Positions 34,225 to 42,022 of a stretch of DNA of 42,022 bases are shown here, piece by piece (the first letter of the stretch is position 1; each line of letters opens with the position of its first letter). The notes beneath the pieces were generated by a model, which was not told the DNA's origin, ran no database searches, and worked only from the letters and a program-made list of their open reading frames with translations. The translations under genes and the position numbers were made by a program. This DNA comes from Pseudomonadota bacterium (lineage in GTDB: Bacteria > Myxococcota_A > UBA796 > SXON01), in the NCBI GenBank assembly GCA_005778355.1, contig SXON01000195.1, positions 1 to 42,022 of the forward strand. Reading direction: 5' to 3'.

Positions 34225-35307
34225 TCAGCGACAGCGGCGGCGGTGATCCAGGAAGAAACGAGACACGGGGGCGAAAACCACCTCGGGGGCCTGTCCGCCG
34301 AGCAAGCAGTCGAGGTGACCCCAGCCCGCGCCGAGCGCCAGGTGCTTGGCGCGCAGGCGAGCGACGAGGGGATCGGCGGCCCCGGGCGGGCAGGCGGGAT
34401 CGTCGTTCCCGGTCACGACGAGCGCGGGCAGCGGGCGCTGCGCGGTGACGATGTCGAGGCGGCCGGTGGCGTCGGTCAGTGCCCCCTCCGCCACCCAGCG
34501 CGCCACCTGTTTCACCACGCCGCCGGCGAGATCGGCGCCCCCGTGCCGGAGCCGACCTCGTGCGAGAGAGCCCGCCGTGCCGGGTGACCCGAGGTCGGCC
34601 CCGTCGGTGATCCACGGCGTCGCCAGTTGTTGCACTCGTCGTGCGGGAAGCGTCCAACTCGCGGGAAGGAGCGCGGCCACCACGCTCGCCAGCCGGGTGG
34701 CACTCGCGGGCGCCGAGAACAGCACCGCCGGTCCCAGGAGGGCCGCAGCAGCGAGCCGATCCTCGGCACCGAGGGCACGAGCGATCAGGACGGCTTGCGC
34801 CGCAAGCCCGTGCGCGGCAACCAGCACCCGGCTGTAGCCCGAGTGCCCGAGCACCCGGTCGATGGCGGCCGGCAGATCGCGGGTCGCGATGTCGTCGACC
34901 GAGAAGGGACCGGCGTCGGGCGGGGGAATCGACGAGGGGTCGCCCCGGTGTTCCCAGATGTAGACCGCGTGCCCCTGGTCGCGCAAATAGCGGGCCAGGC
35001 CGCCGCGAGGGTCGAGCACGAAGTCGCGGTGCGTCGCGCCGAGTCCATGACCGAGGAGCACGGGCTCACCGGCCGCGCCCGGCAGCGGCGGCAAGTGGAA
35101 GAGGTCCGCCGCCCAGCCGTCGTCAGATTGATAGCGAAGTCGCGACACCGGAGCGGTATCTGCGCGGACGAAAGCGTCACGTTCGCCGGGACGCAGGGCG
35201 CGCCAGGCCATGGCCAGTGCCGCGTCGCCCACCGCGCGCACCAGGTCGTCGGGCGCGGGGACTAGCCCGCGTCGACGAAGGTCGGGGAGATTCGTTCCGT
35301 CGGCCAT
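34225..35307 (-). CDS. Alpha/beta-hydrolase-fold protein lacking the serine nucleophile
   Basis: 360 residues from the ATG at 35307. VLLGHGLGATHRDFVLDPRG and AVYIWEHRGD resemble PHA synthase/depolymerase-like alpha/beta hydrolases. VVTGNDDPACPPG carries the acid and GAGWGHLDCLLGG the His. The elbow that should read GxSxG is AAHGLAAQ: residue 167 is Gly, codon GGG, and no Ser or Cys replaces it. It is therefore either a pseudoenzyme or acts by another mechanism. No signal peptide. Lies upstream of sppA on the same strand. Confidence 0.75.
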   Translation of the reverse strand: MADGTNLPDLRRRGLVPAPDDLVRAVGDAALAMAWRALRPGERDAFVRADTAPVSRLRYQSDDGWAADLFHLPPLPGAAGEPVLLGHGLGATHRDFVLDPRGGLARYLRDQGHAVYIWEHRGDPSSIPPPDAGPFSVDDIATRDLPAAIDRVLGHSGYSRVLVAAHGLAAQAVLIARALGAEDRLAAAALLGPAVLFSAPASATRLASVVAALLPASWTLPARRVQQLATPWITDGADLGSPGTAGSLARGRLRHGGADLAGGVVKQVARWVAEGALTDATGRLDIVTAQRPLPALVVTGNDDPACPPGAADPLVARLRAKHLALGAGWGHLDCLLGGQAPEVVFAPVSRFFLDHRRRCR

Positions 35308-35561
35308 GGGGGCTCGGGGAAGGGGACGGCAGACTCGCGCGGGAGCGGCAGCGGGAGCACCGTGAAGGGCCGTCGCTCCTCGGCCAGACACGGGTGAAGC
35401 TTGCCTCTAGGGCGCAGCGTCTACGGGAACATCGCGCGAGCCTGACCGTCCTCCGGTTTTTGACGGGGGGAGAACCCTGAACCAGAGGCTCAGGGAAACT
35501 CTTGCCACGTCAAGAGCGCTTGTAGCACATCGGCCCGCGGAAAAGCAAGCCGCAGCGAGAC
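35308..35561 (-). other. 254-bp intergenic region with two tandem inverted repeats
   Basis: The largest non-coding gap here, after the PpiD-like stop and before the hydrolase start. CTCTTG/CAAGAG pairs around CCACGT (35499-35516), and CCCTGA/TCAGGG pairs around a 9-nt loop (35475-35495). Read leftward the first is followed by TTT and the second by TTCTCC, so they may act as a weak terminator for the PpiD-like gene. No ORF with convincing features and no tRNA-like fold is seen. TAGACG near 35430 could be a -10 for the hydrolase, without a matching -35. Confidence 0.4.
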
Positions 35562-37034
35562 CTAGCCGTCGAGGAAACGCTCGACCTTCGCGTTGTCGAC
35601 GAGATCCTCGCGCCACGCGGCCTTCAACTCCTCGCGGCGCACGAACTCGAGGCGCGCGCGGGTGGTGTTGCCGCTCAGCGTGAAAGCAGCTTCGCTCGGC
35701 TCGTTGCGACTGGAGACTCGCACCACGTGCGCCACGCCGCGAATCTCCACCGGGAGGGCCAGTAGGCTGCCTCCGGCCGCGGTGGTGATCTGGGCCAGCA
35801 ACTCGGGGCTCTCGCCGAGAGGCTGGATCTCCGTGTCGAGCAGGCTGAACTCGGCAGTGAAGGACGGGGCAAGGGCGAGCGGGGCCAGCATGTCGATGGG
35901 CGCGGTGCCGGTGTCGCGCCACGCGGTCGTCAGCTTGGTGGCGAAGTCGGCCACCACGCCCTTGACCTTCGACTCGCGCAGCAGGCGCAGGGCGATGTCG
36001 GCCTGAGCCTCATCGAGGGCGATGGTGCGCTTGGCCTCGATGGCGTCGACGCGGAGCAGGGTGAACCCGCGCTGGGTTTCCACGACGGAGGTGAGCTGGC
36101 CAGCACCCGCGGCATCGGCGGCCTCGGCGAGGGCCTTGTCGAGCGCATCGGCTGCGAAGAGCCCCATGTCGCCGCCGCTCGCCGCCGAGGGATCCTCGCT
36201 CCAGCGGCGCGCCAGCTCGCCGAAATCTGCGCCCGCGCGTGCCTGCGTGGCGATGGCCTCGAGCCTGGCCTGAACGGCGGCCTTGTCGGCCCCCTCGATG
36301 TCGGTGCGCAGCATGATGCCATGCAGGCGGTAGCGCCGGGGCAGGTCGTAGAGGCGGGCGAAGTCTTCGTCGTACTGCGCTTTCACCCGGTCTTTATTCG
36401 CCGCGAGGAAGGAATCGACCTCGGTGGCCGGCACCTCGATGGTCGGCAAGAAGGCGTCGGGGACCAGGCGCACGTACTCGAGCGTGATCCGGGTGTTCTC
36501 CTTGCGCCACTCCTCCTTCACCTCGGCGTCGGTGACCACCGCGCCCTTGGACACCAGCTCGTAGAGCTTGTCGAGCAAGAGCTGCTTGTGCACCTGGCTC
36601 TCGAAATCCACGCGGTCGGTGGCGTTGGCCTCCAGCACCTTGACGTACTTGGCCTCGCTGAACTTGCCGTCGTCGTGGAAGGCCTCGATCTTGATGATCT
36701 CCCGCTTGACCTCGTCCTCGTGCACGGCGAGGCCGGCGGCCTTGGCCGCTTGCAGCTCAGCCTCGGTGCGGATGAGCTGCTCGAGCACGCCCGTCTCGAT
36801 CTCGATGCGCTTGGCGTCGTCGAGGGCGCCTCCCGCCTGGCGGTAGGCCGCGCGTCGCAACTCGTCCCACTGCTGGGTGGTGATGTTCTCGCCGTTCACC
36901 GAGGCGACGACGCTGCCCCCACGACCCTTGGCGCTGCGCCCGCCCACCGCCACGAAGGACGCGACGACGGTGAAAAGCAACGCCTTCATCAGGAGGCTGT
37001 CTGTGCTGCTGCGCATCCGCTCGATGAGCGACAT
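35562..37034 (-). CDS. Membrane-anchored peptidyl-prolyl isomerase/chaperone (PpiD/SurA-like)
   Basis: 490 residues. A cytoplasmic start (MSLIERMRSS) precedes one transmembrane segment (about 14-32). VNGENITTQQWDELRRAAYRQ begins the SurA-N chaperone domain (about 45-190). A parvulin/PpiC rotamase-like domain (about 235-340) has LARRWSEDPSAASGGDMGLF followed by VETQRGFTLLRVD. The plan matches PpiD, a periplasmic foldase tethered to the inner membrane that helps outer-membrane proteins leave the Sec translocon. GGAG precedes the ATG. Divergent from mreB. Confidence 0.88.
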   Translation of the reverse strand: MSLIERMRSSTDSLLMKALLFTVVASFVAVGGRSAKGRGGSVVASVNGENITTQQWDELRRAAYRQAGGALDDAKRIEIETGVLEQLIRTEAELQAAKAAGLAVHEDEVKREIIKIEAFHDDGKFSEAKYVKVLEANATDRVDFESQVHKQLLLDKLYELVSKGAVVTDAEVKEEWRKENTRITLEYVRLVPDAFLPTIEVPATEVDSFLAANKDRVKAQYDEDFARLYDLPRRYRLHGIMLRTDIEGADKAAVQARLEAIATQARAGADFGELARRWSEDPSAASGGDMGLFAADALDKALAEAADAAGAGQLTSVVETQRGFTLLRVDAIEAKRTIALDEAQADIALRLLRESKVKGVVADFATKLTTAWRDTGTAPIDMLAPLALAPSFTAEFSLLDTEIQPLGESPELLAQITTAAGGSLLALPVEIRGVAHVVRVSSRNEPSEAAFTLSGNTTRARLEFVRREELKAAWREDLVDNAKVERFLDG

Positions 37035-37098
37035 CCCGTCTCCGGCAAAGCGGCGGGTGCTATCCCGTCGCCGAGGAGGAGAGAAGGCCGAAGATCTC

Positions 37099-38222
<1,124 letters not shown>

Positions 38223-38225
38223 CCT

Positions 38226-39422
38226 TTACTCCTTCCGCTTCCCGTCGTTGTCGCGACCGATCGACTTGCCCTGCTTGTGGGACGCATCGGGCTTCGCCGG
38301 TGCCTTCTTGGTTTGCTTGGCTGGCTCGGCCTTGGGGGCCTCGGCCTTGACGGGTTCGGGCGGGGGCGTGGGCGCGGCCACGGGGGCGGGTGCGGCGGCA
38401 GGCGCCGAGGCGGCCGGGAGTGGGCTCGGGGTCTTGCCGTTCCACCAGCCGGCGGCGATGTACTCGTCCCAGGTGTCGGGCGTCGGGTCGGTCGCGACGG
38501 GCCCGATGCTCGGGGTGAAGGTCTTGCCGCCGTCCGTCGACACGAAGATGGTGGACGGCGGCGGCGCGCCCCCCTCTTTCCCCTTGCCGGGATTCTGCCA
38601 GTCGATCACCAGCTTGTGACCGTCGCTCGCGACGGCGTGGAGCGCCCACTCGGGCGGCGGCGTGCTGATCAAGTCCTCGCTGTGTGACCAGGCCGCGGCG
38701 CCATCGGCGAGCAGGCTGACCTTGCCGGGGCTGTAGCTGCCGCCCTGGCCGTAGATGATGCCGCCGTCGACGAAGCTCACGCCGTTGGTCGACACGTTCT
38801 CGCCGGCGTTCGCCAGCTTGGTCCAACTCTGGCCGAGGTCGCTGGTGACGGCGATCGTCGGGCCGGCCGGGTCGAAGTACCAGCCTTCCACGAGCAGCTT
38901 CTTGCCGTCCGGAGAGAAGGCGCAGCCGCCCGTGAAGCCACCGCCCGAGCCCTTGGCGCCCTCGGGCGTGGGGCGCGGCAGGGCGGTCCAGGACTGCCCT
39001 GCGTCGGTGCTATGCCAAGCACGACCGGTGCTCGTGATGGCGGCAAGCTCGTTCGCGGCGCCGCCGCAGACGAAGCCGTACTCCCCCGTGCCGTCGCCGG
39101 GAAGGGGCGAGGTCGGGAGCATCTGCCAGGTGGCGCCGCCATCCCCGGAGGTGGCGAGCTTGGTGAGATCGCTGCCAGCGTACAGGCGACCGCCGCGGTC
39201 GGCGGTCATCGAGATGTACCAGGAGTGCACGTCGGCTGGGAGCGCACCTGCAGCGGTCCATGTCTTACCATCGAGGCTCTTGTAGGTCGTCTTGCCGGCG
39301 TTGTACCAGAGCAAGAAGGCGCCCTCTTCCTTGGGCGCAGCGGGGGCAGGGGGCGCGGTTTTCTCGGCGGTGCCGGGCGACGAGCCCAGGCCACAGGCAG
39401 ACAGGAGCAGGCTGAGCAACAT
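38226..39422 (-). CDS. Asp-box repeat lipoprotein with Pro/Ala/Lys tail
   Basis: 398 residues from the ATG at 39422 (GGAG upstream). MLLSLLLSAC is a short lipoprotein signal with Cys10. Repeats such as SGDGGATWQ, STDAGQSWT, TSDLGQSWT and STDGGKTFT are Asp-box (SxDxGxTW) hairpins of a beta-propeller, as in photosystem-assembly-like and sialidase-like proteins. The last about 75 residues are Pro/Ala then Lys-rich (VKAEAPKAEPAKQTKK), a possible wall- or DNA-binding tail. Function unknown; second Asp-box lipoprotein in the window. Confidence 0.8.
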   Translation of the reverse strand: MLLSLLLSACGLGSSPGTAEKTAPPAPAAPKEEGAFLLWYNAGKTTYKSLDGKTWTAAGALPADVHSWYISMTADRGGRLYAGSDLTKLATSGDGGATWQMLPTSPLPGDGTGEYGFVCGGAANELAAITSTGRAWHSTDAGQSWTALPRPTPEGAKGSGGGFTGGCAFSPDGKKLLVEGWYFDPAGPTIAVTSDLGQSWTKLANAGENVSTNGVSFVDGGIIYGQGGSYSPGKVSLLADGAAAWSHSEDLISTPPPEWALHAVASDGHKLVIDWQNPGKGKEGGAPPPSTIFVSTDGGKTFTPSIGPVATDPTPDTWDEYIAAGWWNGKTPSPLPAASAPAAAPAPVAAPTPPPEPVKAEAPKAEPAKQTKKAPAKPDASHKQGKSIGRDNDGKRKE

Positions 39423-39516
39423 GAACACTCCGGGTTGGGTGAGCCAGACCCCCCGGGGGCGGGGCGGCCGAGAACTACAACGGGCGCGAGGCGTATTTCC
39501 CCTCACGCCGCCCCCG

Positions 39517-40260
39517 TTATCCGCCGGGGAGCGCCGCTCGAGCGGCTTTCCCGGCGGCGATCAACCGATCGAGGGCCTGGGGATCGGCGGGGCCCTCCAG
39601 CGCGAGTTGCAGGCCAGCGCTCGACAGCACGAGCGAGGGCTGGGGGCCCGCTCCAGAGATGGACAGCGCGCCGCGTACGCCCGTGTTGACGAGCCGTCTC
39701 GCCATGTCGGGGTCGTCGGTGAGGGCGCAGTGGGCCTGGTCGAAGGCGGTATCGCCCGTGCGGAAGCTCACGAGTCGCTGCGGCGCCGACACGTTGCCTC
39801 CCGTCATGTCGCGCATGGCCTGCGCAAGGAGCGGACGCACCAGCGAGGCGGCCGGCCCCGCGAGCATGTCGTTGGTCTCGCCCTCCGGGAGGGGGTCGCC
39901 CGCGGCCACCGCGACGAAGGCGGAGCTTGCGGGCGACGGCGCAAACCATGCCGTCCCCGAGCCGCCCGCCATGGTGGCGATGGGCTTGAACGGCCCGCCT
40001 GCCCGCGCGCGCTCGGCGCGACGAAGCACGATTTTCCAGTCCTCGCCGGGCGGCGAGAGGGTGTACACGCCCCGACTGGTGCCCTGGCCTGACTCGTCGA
40101 GTCGCCAGCCCCGGGCCTGCGCGAGCTTGTAAATGTCGTCGCCGTCGAGGCCGCCCTGGGCGAAGCCCCCGGCGAGCCAGACACCCACGAGCACCACGAC
40201 GACGAGCGCGGCGAGGACGGCGGGGATCAGCATCTTTCGGTCCATTGAGGAGTGCGCCAC
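39517..40260 (-). CDS. Single-pass membrane protein of unknown function
   Basis: 247 residues from a GTG (or 242 from the ATG at 40245, MDRKM). One transmembrane segment (about 9-31, LIPAVLAALVVVVLVGVWLA) after a short basic head, so N-in with a periplasmic domain. That domain begins LDGDDIYKLAQARGWRLDES and carries two patterned halves, but no motif I can name. The transmembrane anchor plus compact soluble domain is all that can be supported. It lies 84 bp downstream of trxA on the same strand. Confidence 0.65.
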   Translation of the reverse strand: MAHSSMDRKMLIPAVLAALVVVVLVGVWLAGGFAQGGLDGDDIYKLAQARGWRLDESGQGTSRGVYTLSPPGEDWKIVLRRAERARAGGPFKPIATMAGGSGTAWFAPSPASSAFVAVAAGDPLPEGETNDMLAGPAASLVRPLLAQAMRDMTGGNVSAPQRLVSFRTGDTAFDQAHCALTDDPDMARRLVNTGVRGALSISGAGPQPSLVLSSAGLQLALEGPADPQALDRLIAAGKAARAALPGG

Positions 40261-40325
40261 GACCTGCGGCCCGCGGTCGCAGGCTCATTGGTCGCACCCA
40301 CGTGAACGGGCGCGAGGGCCGGATC

Positions 40326-40344
40326 CTCTCGCGCGTCGCGAGAG
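40326..40344 (-). terminator. Hairpin directly after the trxA stop
   Basis: CTCTCGCG and CGCGAGAG form a perfect 8-bp stem with a 3-nt loop, starting at the base after the trxA stop codon. There is no following T-run (GATCCGG), so it is not a standard intrinsic terminator. It could pause polymerase or protect the mRNA 3' end. Confidence 0.4.
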
Positions 40345-40677
40345 CTAGGCCAGCACGCGGGACACGAGCTGCTCGATGACCGGCTTGGGCGCGGCGCCCA
40401 CGCGCCGGTCGACCAGCTGGCCGTCCTTGAACACCAGCAGGGTGGGGATGCTCTGCACGCCGAACTTGTTGGGCGTGTCCATGTTGTCGTCGATGTCGAG
40501 CTTGTAGACGGCGAGCTTACCGACGTTGGCATCGGCGATCTGGTCGAGGATCGGGGCGATCGCCTTGCAGGGGCCGCACCAGGTGGCAGTGAAGTCGAGC
40601 AGGACGGGGACAGGGCTCTCGAGCACGGCTTTCTGGAACTCCGCGTCGCTGAGCATCTTCACGTTGGCGCTGGCCAT
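40345..40677 (-). CDS. trxA: Thioredoxin
   Basis: 110 residues from the ATG at 40677, with AGGAG 5 nt upstream. FTATWCGPCKAI holds the redox pair Cys34/Cys37; KLDIDDNMDTPNKFGVQSIPTLLVFKDG includes the cis-Pro loop SIPT. Classic cytoplasmic thioredoxin-1 that reduces protein disulfides. A longer frame from 40743 would include the promoter and is rejected. Preceded by a clear promoter and divergent from a response-regulator gene. Confidence 0.96.
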   Translation of the reverse strand: MASANVKMLSDAEFQKAVLESPVPVLLDFTATWCGPCKAIAPILDQIADANVGKLAVYKLDIDDNMDTPNKFGVQSIPTLLVFKDGQLVDRRVGAAPKPVIEQLVSRVLA

Positions 40678-40714
40678 GGGGACTCCTGAGGTGAGGGCGG
40701 TCGGTCGGTCGCGC

Positions 40715-40743
40715 AATATGATCGCGCGGCGCCCGCCGGTCAA
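40715..40743 (-). promoter_or_regulatory. Promoter for trxA
   Basis: On the minus strand TTGACC (40738-40743), 17-bp spacer, CATATT (40715-40720), about 37 nt before the ATG. The leader contains three GACC repeats and a good Shine-Dalgarno. It occupies the 88-bp gap to the divergent response-regulator start. Confidence 0.65.
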
Positions 40744-40765
40744 CCTCCCCGGTGACGCCAGATCG

Positions 40766-42022
40766 ATGGCCCGAGTTCTCGCAGTCGACGACGACGCCCT
40801 CGCCCGCGCGGTGATCGTGGATCTCGTTCGCGGCCTCGGCCACGAGGTGGTGCCCGTCAGCGGTGCGAGCGAGGCCTTCGAGCTGCTCGACCAGCGACCC
40901 TACGACCTCGTGATCTCCGACATTCTCATGGCGGGCATCGATGGCTTCGAGTTCGCCGAGCGCCTCGCAGGTCGCGACAAACCGCCCCTCGTGCTCCTCA
41001 CATCCGGCTTCTACCGGGGCGACGCCGAGGGGCATGCCCGCGCGCGTGGAATTCCCGTGCACGGCTTCCTGGCGAAGCCGCTCGACGCGGGCGCGTTCAA
41101 GGCGGTGATCGACGCACTGCTGCCGGGCAAGTCGGCCGGGCGCACCCCGGTTGTAGAGCCCACGGCCGACGGTTGGAACGGCCTCGGCTTCCTCGTAGGT
41201 GTCCGCGGTCCCTTCGAGCGCGTGCCCCCGATGCGCCTCTTGTTCCTCGCCCATCGGGTCGATGCCACTGGCGCGGTGGTGATGGATCGTAAGGAATACA
41301 CGGGCCGGGTGGTGGTGCGTGGCGGGCGCGTCGTGCATGTCGATGGCCTCCCGGGCCTGCTCAAGGGGCTCGACCCGGCGCTCCCCGACACCCGTCAACT
41401 CGGTCGCGACGTGGGCGCGGCCGTTGCCGCGGGCCACCCCGTGGACCGGGTGCTCGACGCCGCCGCGCTTGGGCTCGGCGAGTTCCTCGCGAAGATCGTG
41501 AGCCAGCGGGGTGGAGTCGTTTCCTTCGACCCGGAGGCTACCGTCCCCCCGGGCGCCTTCCCCTTGCCCGTGCCCATCCCGCGAATCATCGCCTCGGGAC
41601 TCCGGCAGGGAAGGGCACTCTCGCAGGTGGAGAAGGACTGGTCCAACCTGAGCCGCGCCAGCGTGAAGGTGCGCGTTCCCGACGACTCCCCGGAAACCCG
41701 CTGGGGCCTCGACGCGACGACGATGCGCGTCTTGCGCGTGGCCCAGGGCAGTCTCGACGTGGGCCACCTGCTCCGCGAGGCGGGGGCGGGCGACAGTACG
41801 CGACGCGGCGACGTGCTGCGCGCGCTCGACCTCCTGTATTTGCTTGGCCTGGTCGCGGTCGACGGCGGGCCGCTTGAGCGCGAGCCGGCGCCCTCAACCC
41901 GCACGCCTCCCCCCGCCGCGCGCACCGAGGAAGACCCGCGCATCGGGCGGTTGCGGGCTGCCCTCTCGGCCATGGAGGGGGCGAGCGCGCCGGATGTGCT
42001 CGAGATTGGCGGCCGGAAGACC
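40766..42022 (+). CDS. Response regulator with DUF4388/PATAN-like region (runs off window)
   Basis: From the ATG at 40766 the frame is open to the end of the window, 419 codons. Residues 1-118 are a receiver domain: acidic triad VDDD (8-10), phosphoacceptor Asp52 in VISDILMAGIDG, LLTSGF (Thr79) and FLAKPL (Lys104). The usual MPG after the Asp is MAG. Residues about 145-290 (GRVVVRGGRVVHVDGLPGLLKGL, in part) resemble the DUF4388/PATAN regions common in Deltaproteobacterial regulators, followed by a helical region (LRVAQGSLDVGHLLREAG). A further domain may follow outside the window. Output is likely protein-protein rather than DNA binding. Confidence 0.8.
   Translation, partial: MARVLAVDDDALARAVIVDLVRGLGHEVVPVSGASEAFELLDQRPYDLVISDILMAGIDGFEFAERLAGRDKPPLVLLTSGFYRGDAEGHARARGIPVHGFLAKPLDAGAFKAVIDALLPGKSAGRTPVVEPTADGWNGLGFLVGVRGPFERVPPMRLLFLAHRVDATGAVVMDRKEYTGRVVVRGGRVVHVDGLPGLLKGLDPALPDTRQLGRDVGAAVAAGHPVDRVLDAAALGLGEFLAKIVSQRGGVVSFDPEATVPPGAFPLPVPIPRIIASGLRQGRALSQVEKDWSNLSRASVKVRVPDDSPETRWGLDATTMRVLRVAQGSLDVGHLLREAGAGDSTRRGDVLRALDLLYLLGLVAVDGGPLEREPAPSTRTPPPAARTEEDPRIGRLRAALSAMEGASAPDVLEIGGRKT

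Overview
This is a GC-rich, tightly packed chromosomal segment from a Gram-negative bacterium. It carries LPS genes (kdsB, an LptD-like protein), outer-membrane and many lipoprotein genes, mreB and core housekeeping genes (pyrG start, rplM, rpsI, purM, purN, accD, folC, holB, tatD, sppA, trxA). Several lipoproteins carry Asp/Thr/Gly-rich linkers such as repeated PDSGDTG. That style, the FYDLN-type acidic zinc-ribbon protein and a receiver domain fused to what looks like a DUF4388/PATAN-type region suggest Myxococcota or another lineage of the former Deltaproteobacteria. This placement is inference; there is no 16S gene here. I see no tRNA, rRNA, IS element, prophage or CRISPR array.

Layout. 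1-4.65 kb (minus): two lipoproteins, then rplM-rpsI-kdsB-pyrG. 4.78-5.79 kb (plus): FYDLN protein and an NlpC/P60-like lipoprotein. 5.76-8.17 kb: a very short carbamoyltransferase-like gene diverging, with 17 bp between start codons, from a solitary N6-adenine methyltransferase that carries its own specificity-like C-terminus. 8.13-10.39 kb (minus): N-formylglutamate amidohydrolase-family gene overlapping a polytopic membrane protein. 10.42-14.85 kb (plus): lipoprotein, unknown protein, lipid-anchored alpha/beta hydrolase and a second polytopic membrane protein of similar layout. 14.88-20.59 kb (minus): SH3-like lipoprotein, MBL-fold hydrolase, DTG-linker lipoprotein, beta-barrel, EcsC-like protein, tiny ORF, lipoprotein, purM, purN. 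20.61-26.22 kb (plus): a five-gene run for envelope and metabolism (S66 LD-carboxypeptidase, class-C-like serine hydrolase, accD, folC, LptD-like). 26.22-29.46 kb (minus): propeller lipoprotein, secreted helical protein and circularly permuted ATP-grasp enzyme. 29.53-31.28 kb (plus): holB-tatD. 31.3-35.3 kb: small basic protein, lipoprotein, SppA and an alpha/beta-hydrolase fold lacking the nucleophile. 35.56-38.22 kb: PpiD/SurA-like chaperone and divergent mreB. 38.23-42.02 kb: Asp-box lipoprotein, membrane-anchored unknown, trxA and a partial response regulator.

Recurring themes. Genes overlap or abut (GTGA/TGATG junctions) and divergent pairs have 17-64 bp between start codons. Clear sigma70-like promoters (TTGACG/TTGCGC, 16-17 bp, TAnnnn) can be read before rplM, the FYDLN gene, the 63-aa basic protein, the 31.6-kb lipoprotein, mreB and trxA. 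A set of genes has a -10-like hexamer ending only 6-10 nt before the start codon and no Shine-Dalgarno, suggesting leaderless or nearly leaderless mRNAs. Several of these encode lipoproteins with remarkably short signal peptides (8-13 residues to the lipobox Cys, no positive n-region), and in three cases an in-frame stop just upstream excludes a longer peptide. Nothing here amounts to a demonstrated new system. The best leads are this short-signal/leaderless class, the methyltransferase-specificity fusion beside the reduced carbamoyltransferase, and the ATP-grasp/secreted-protein pair.
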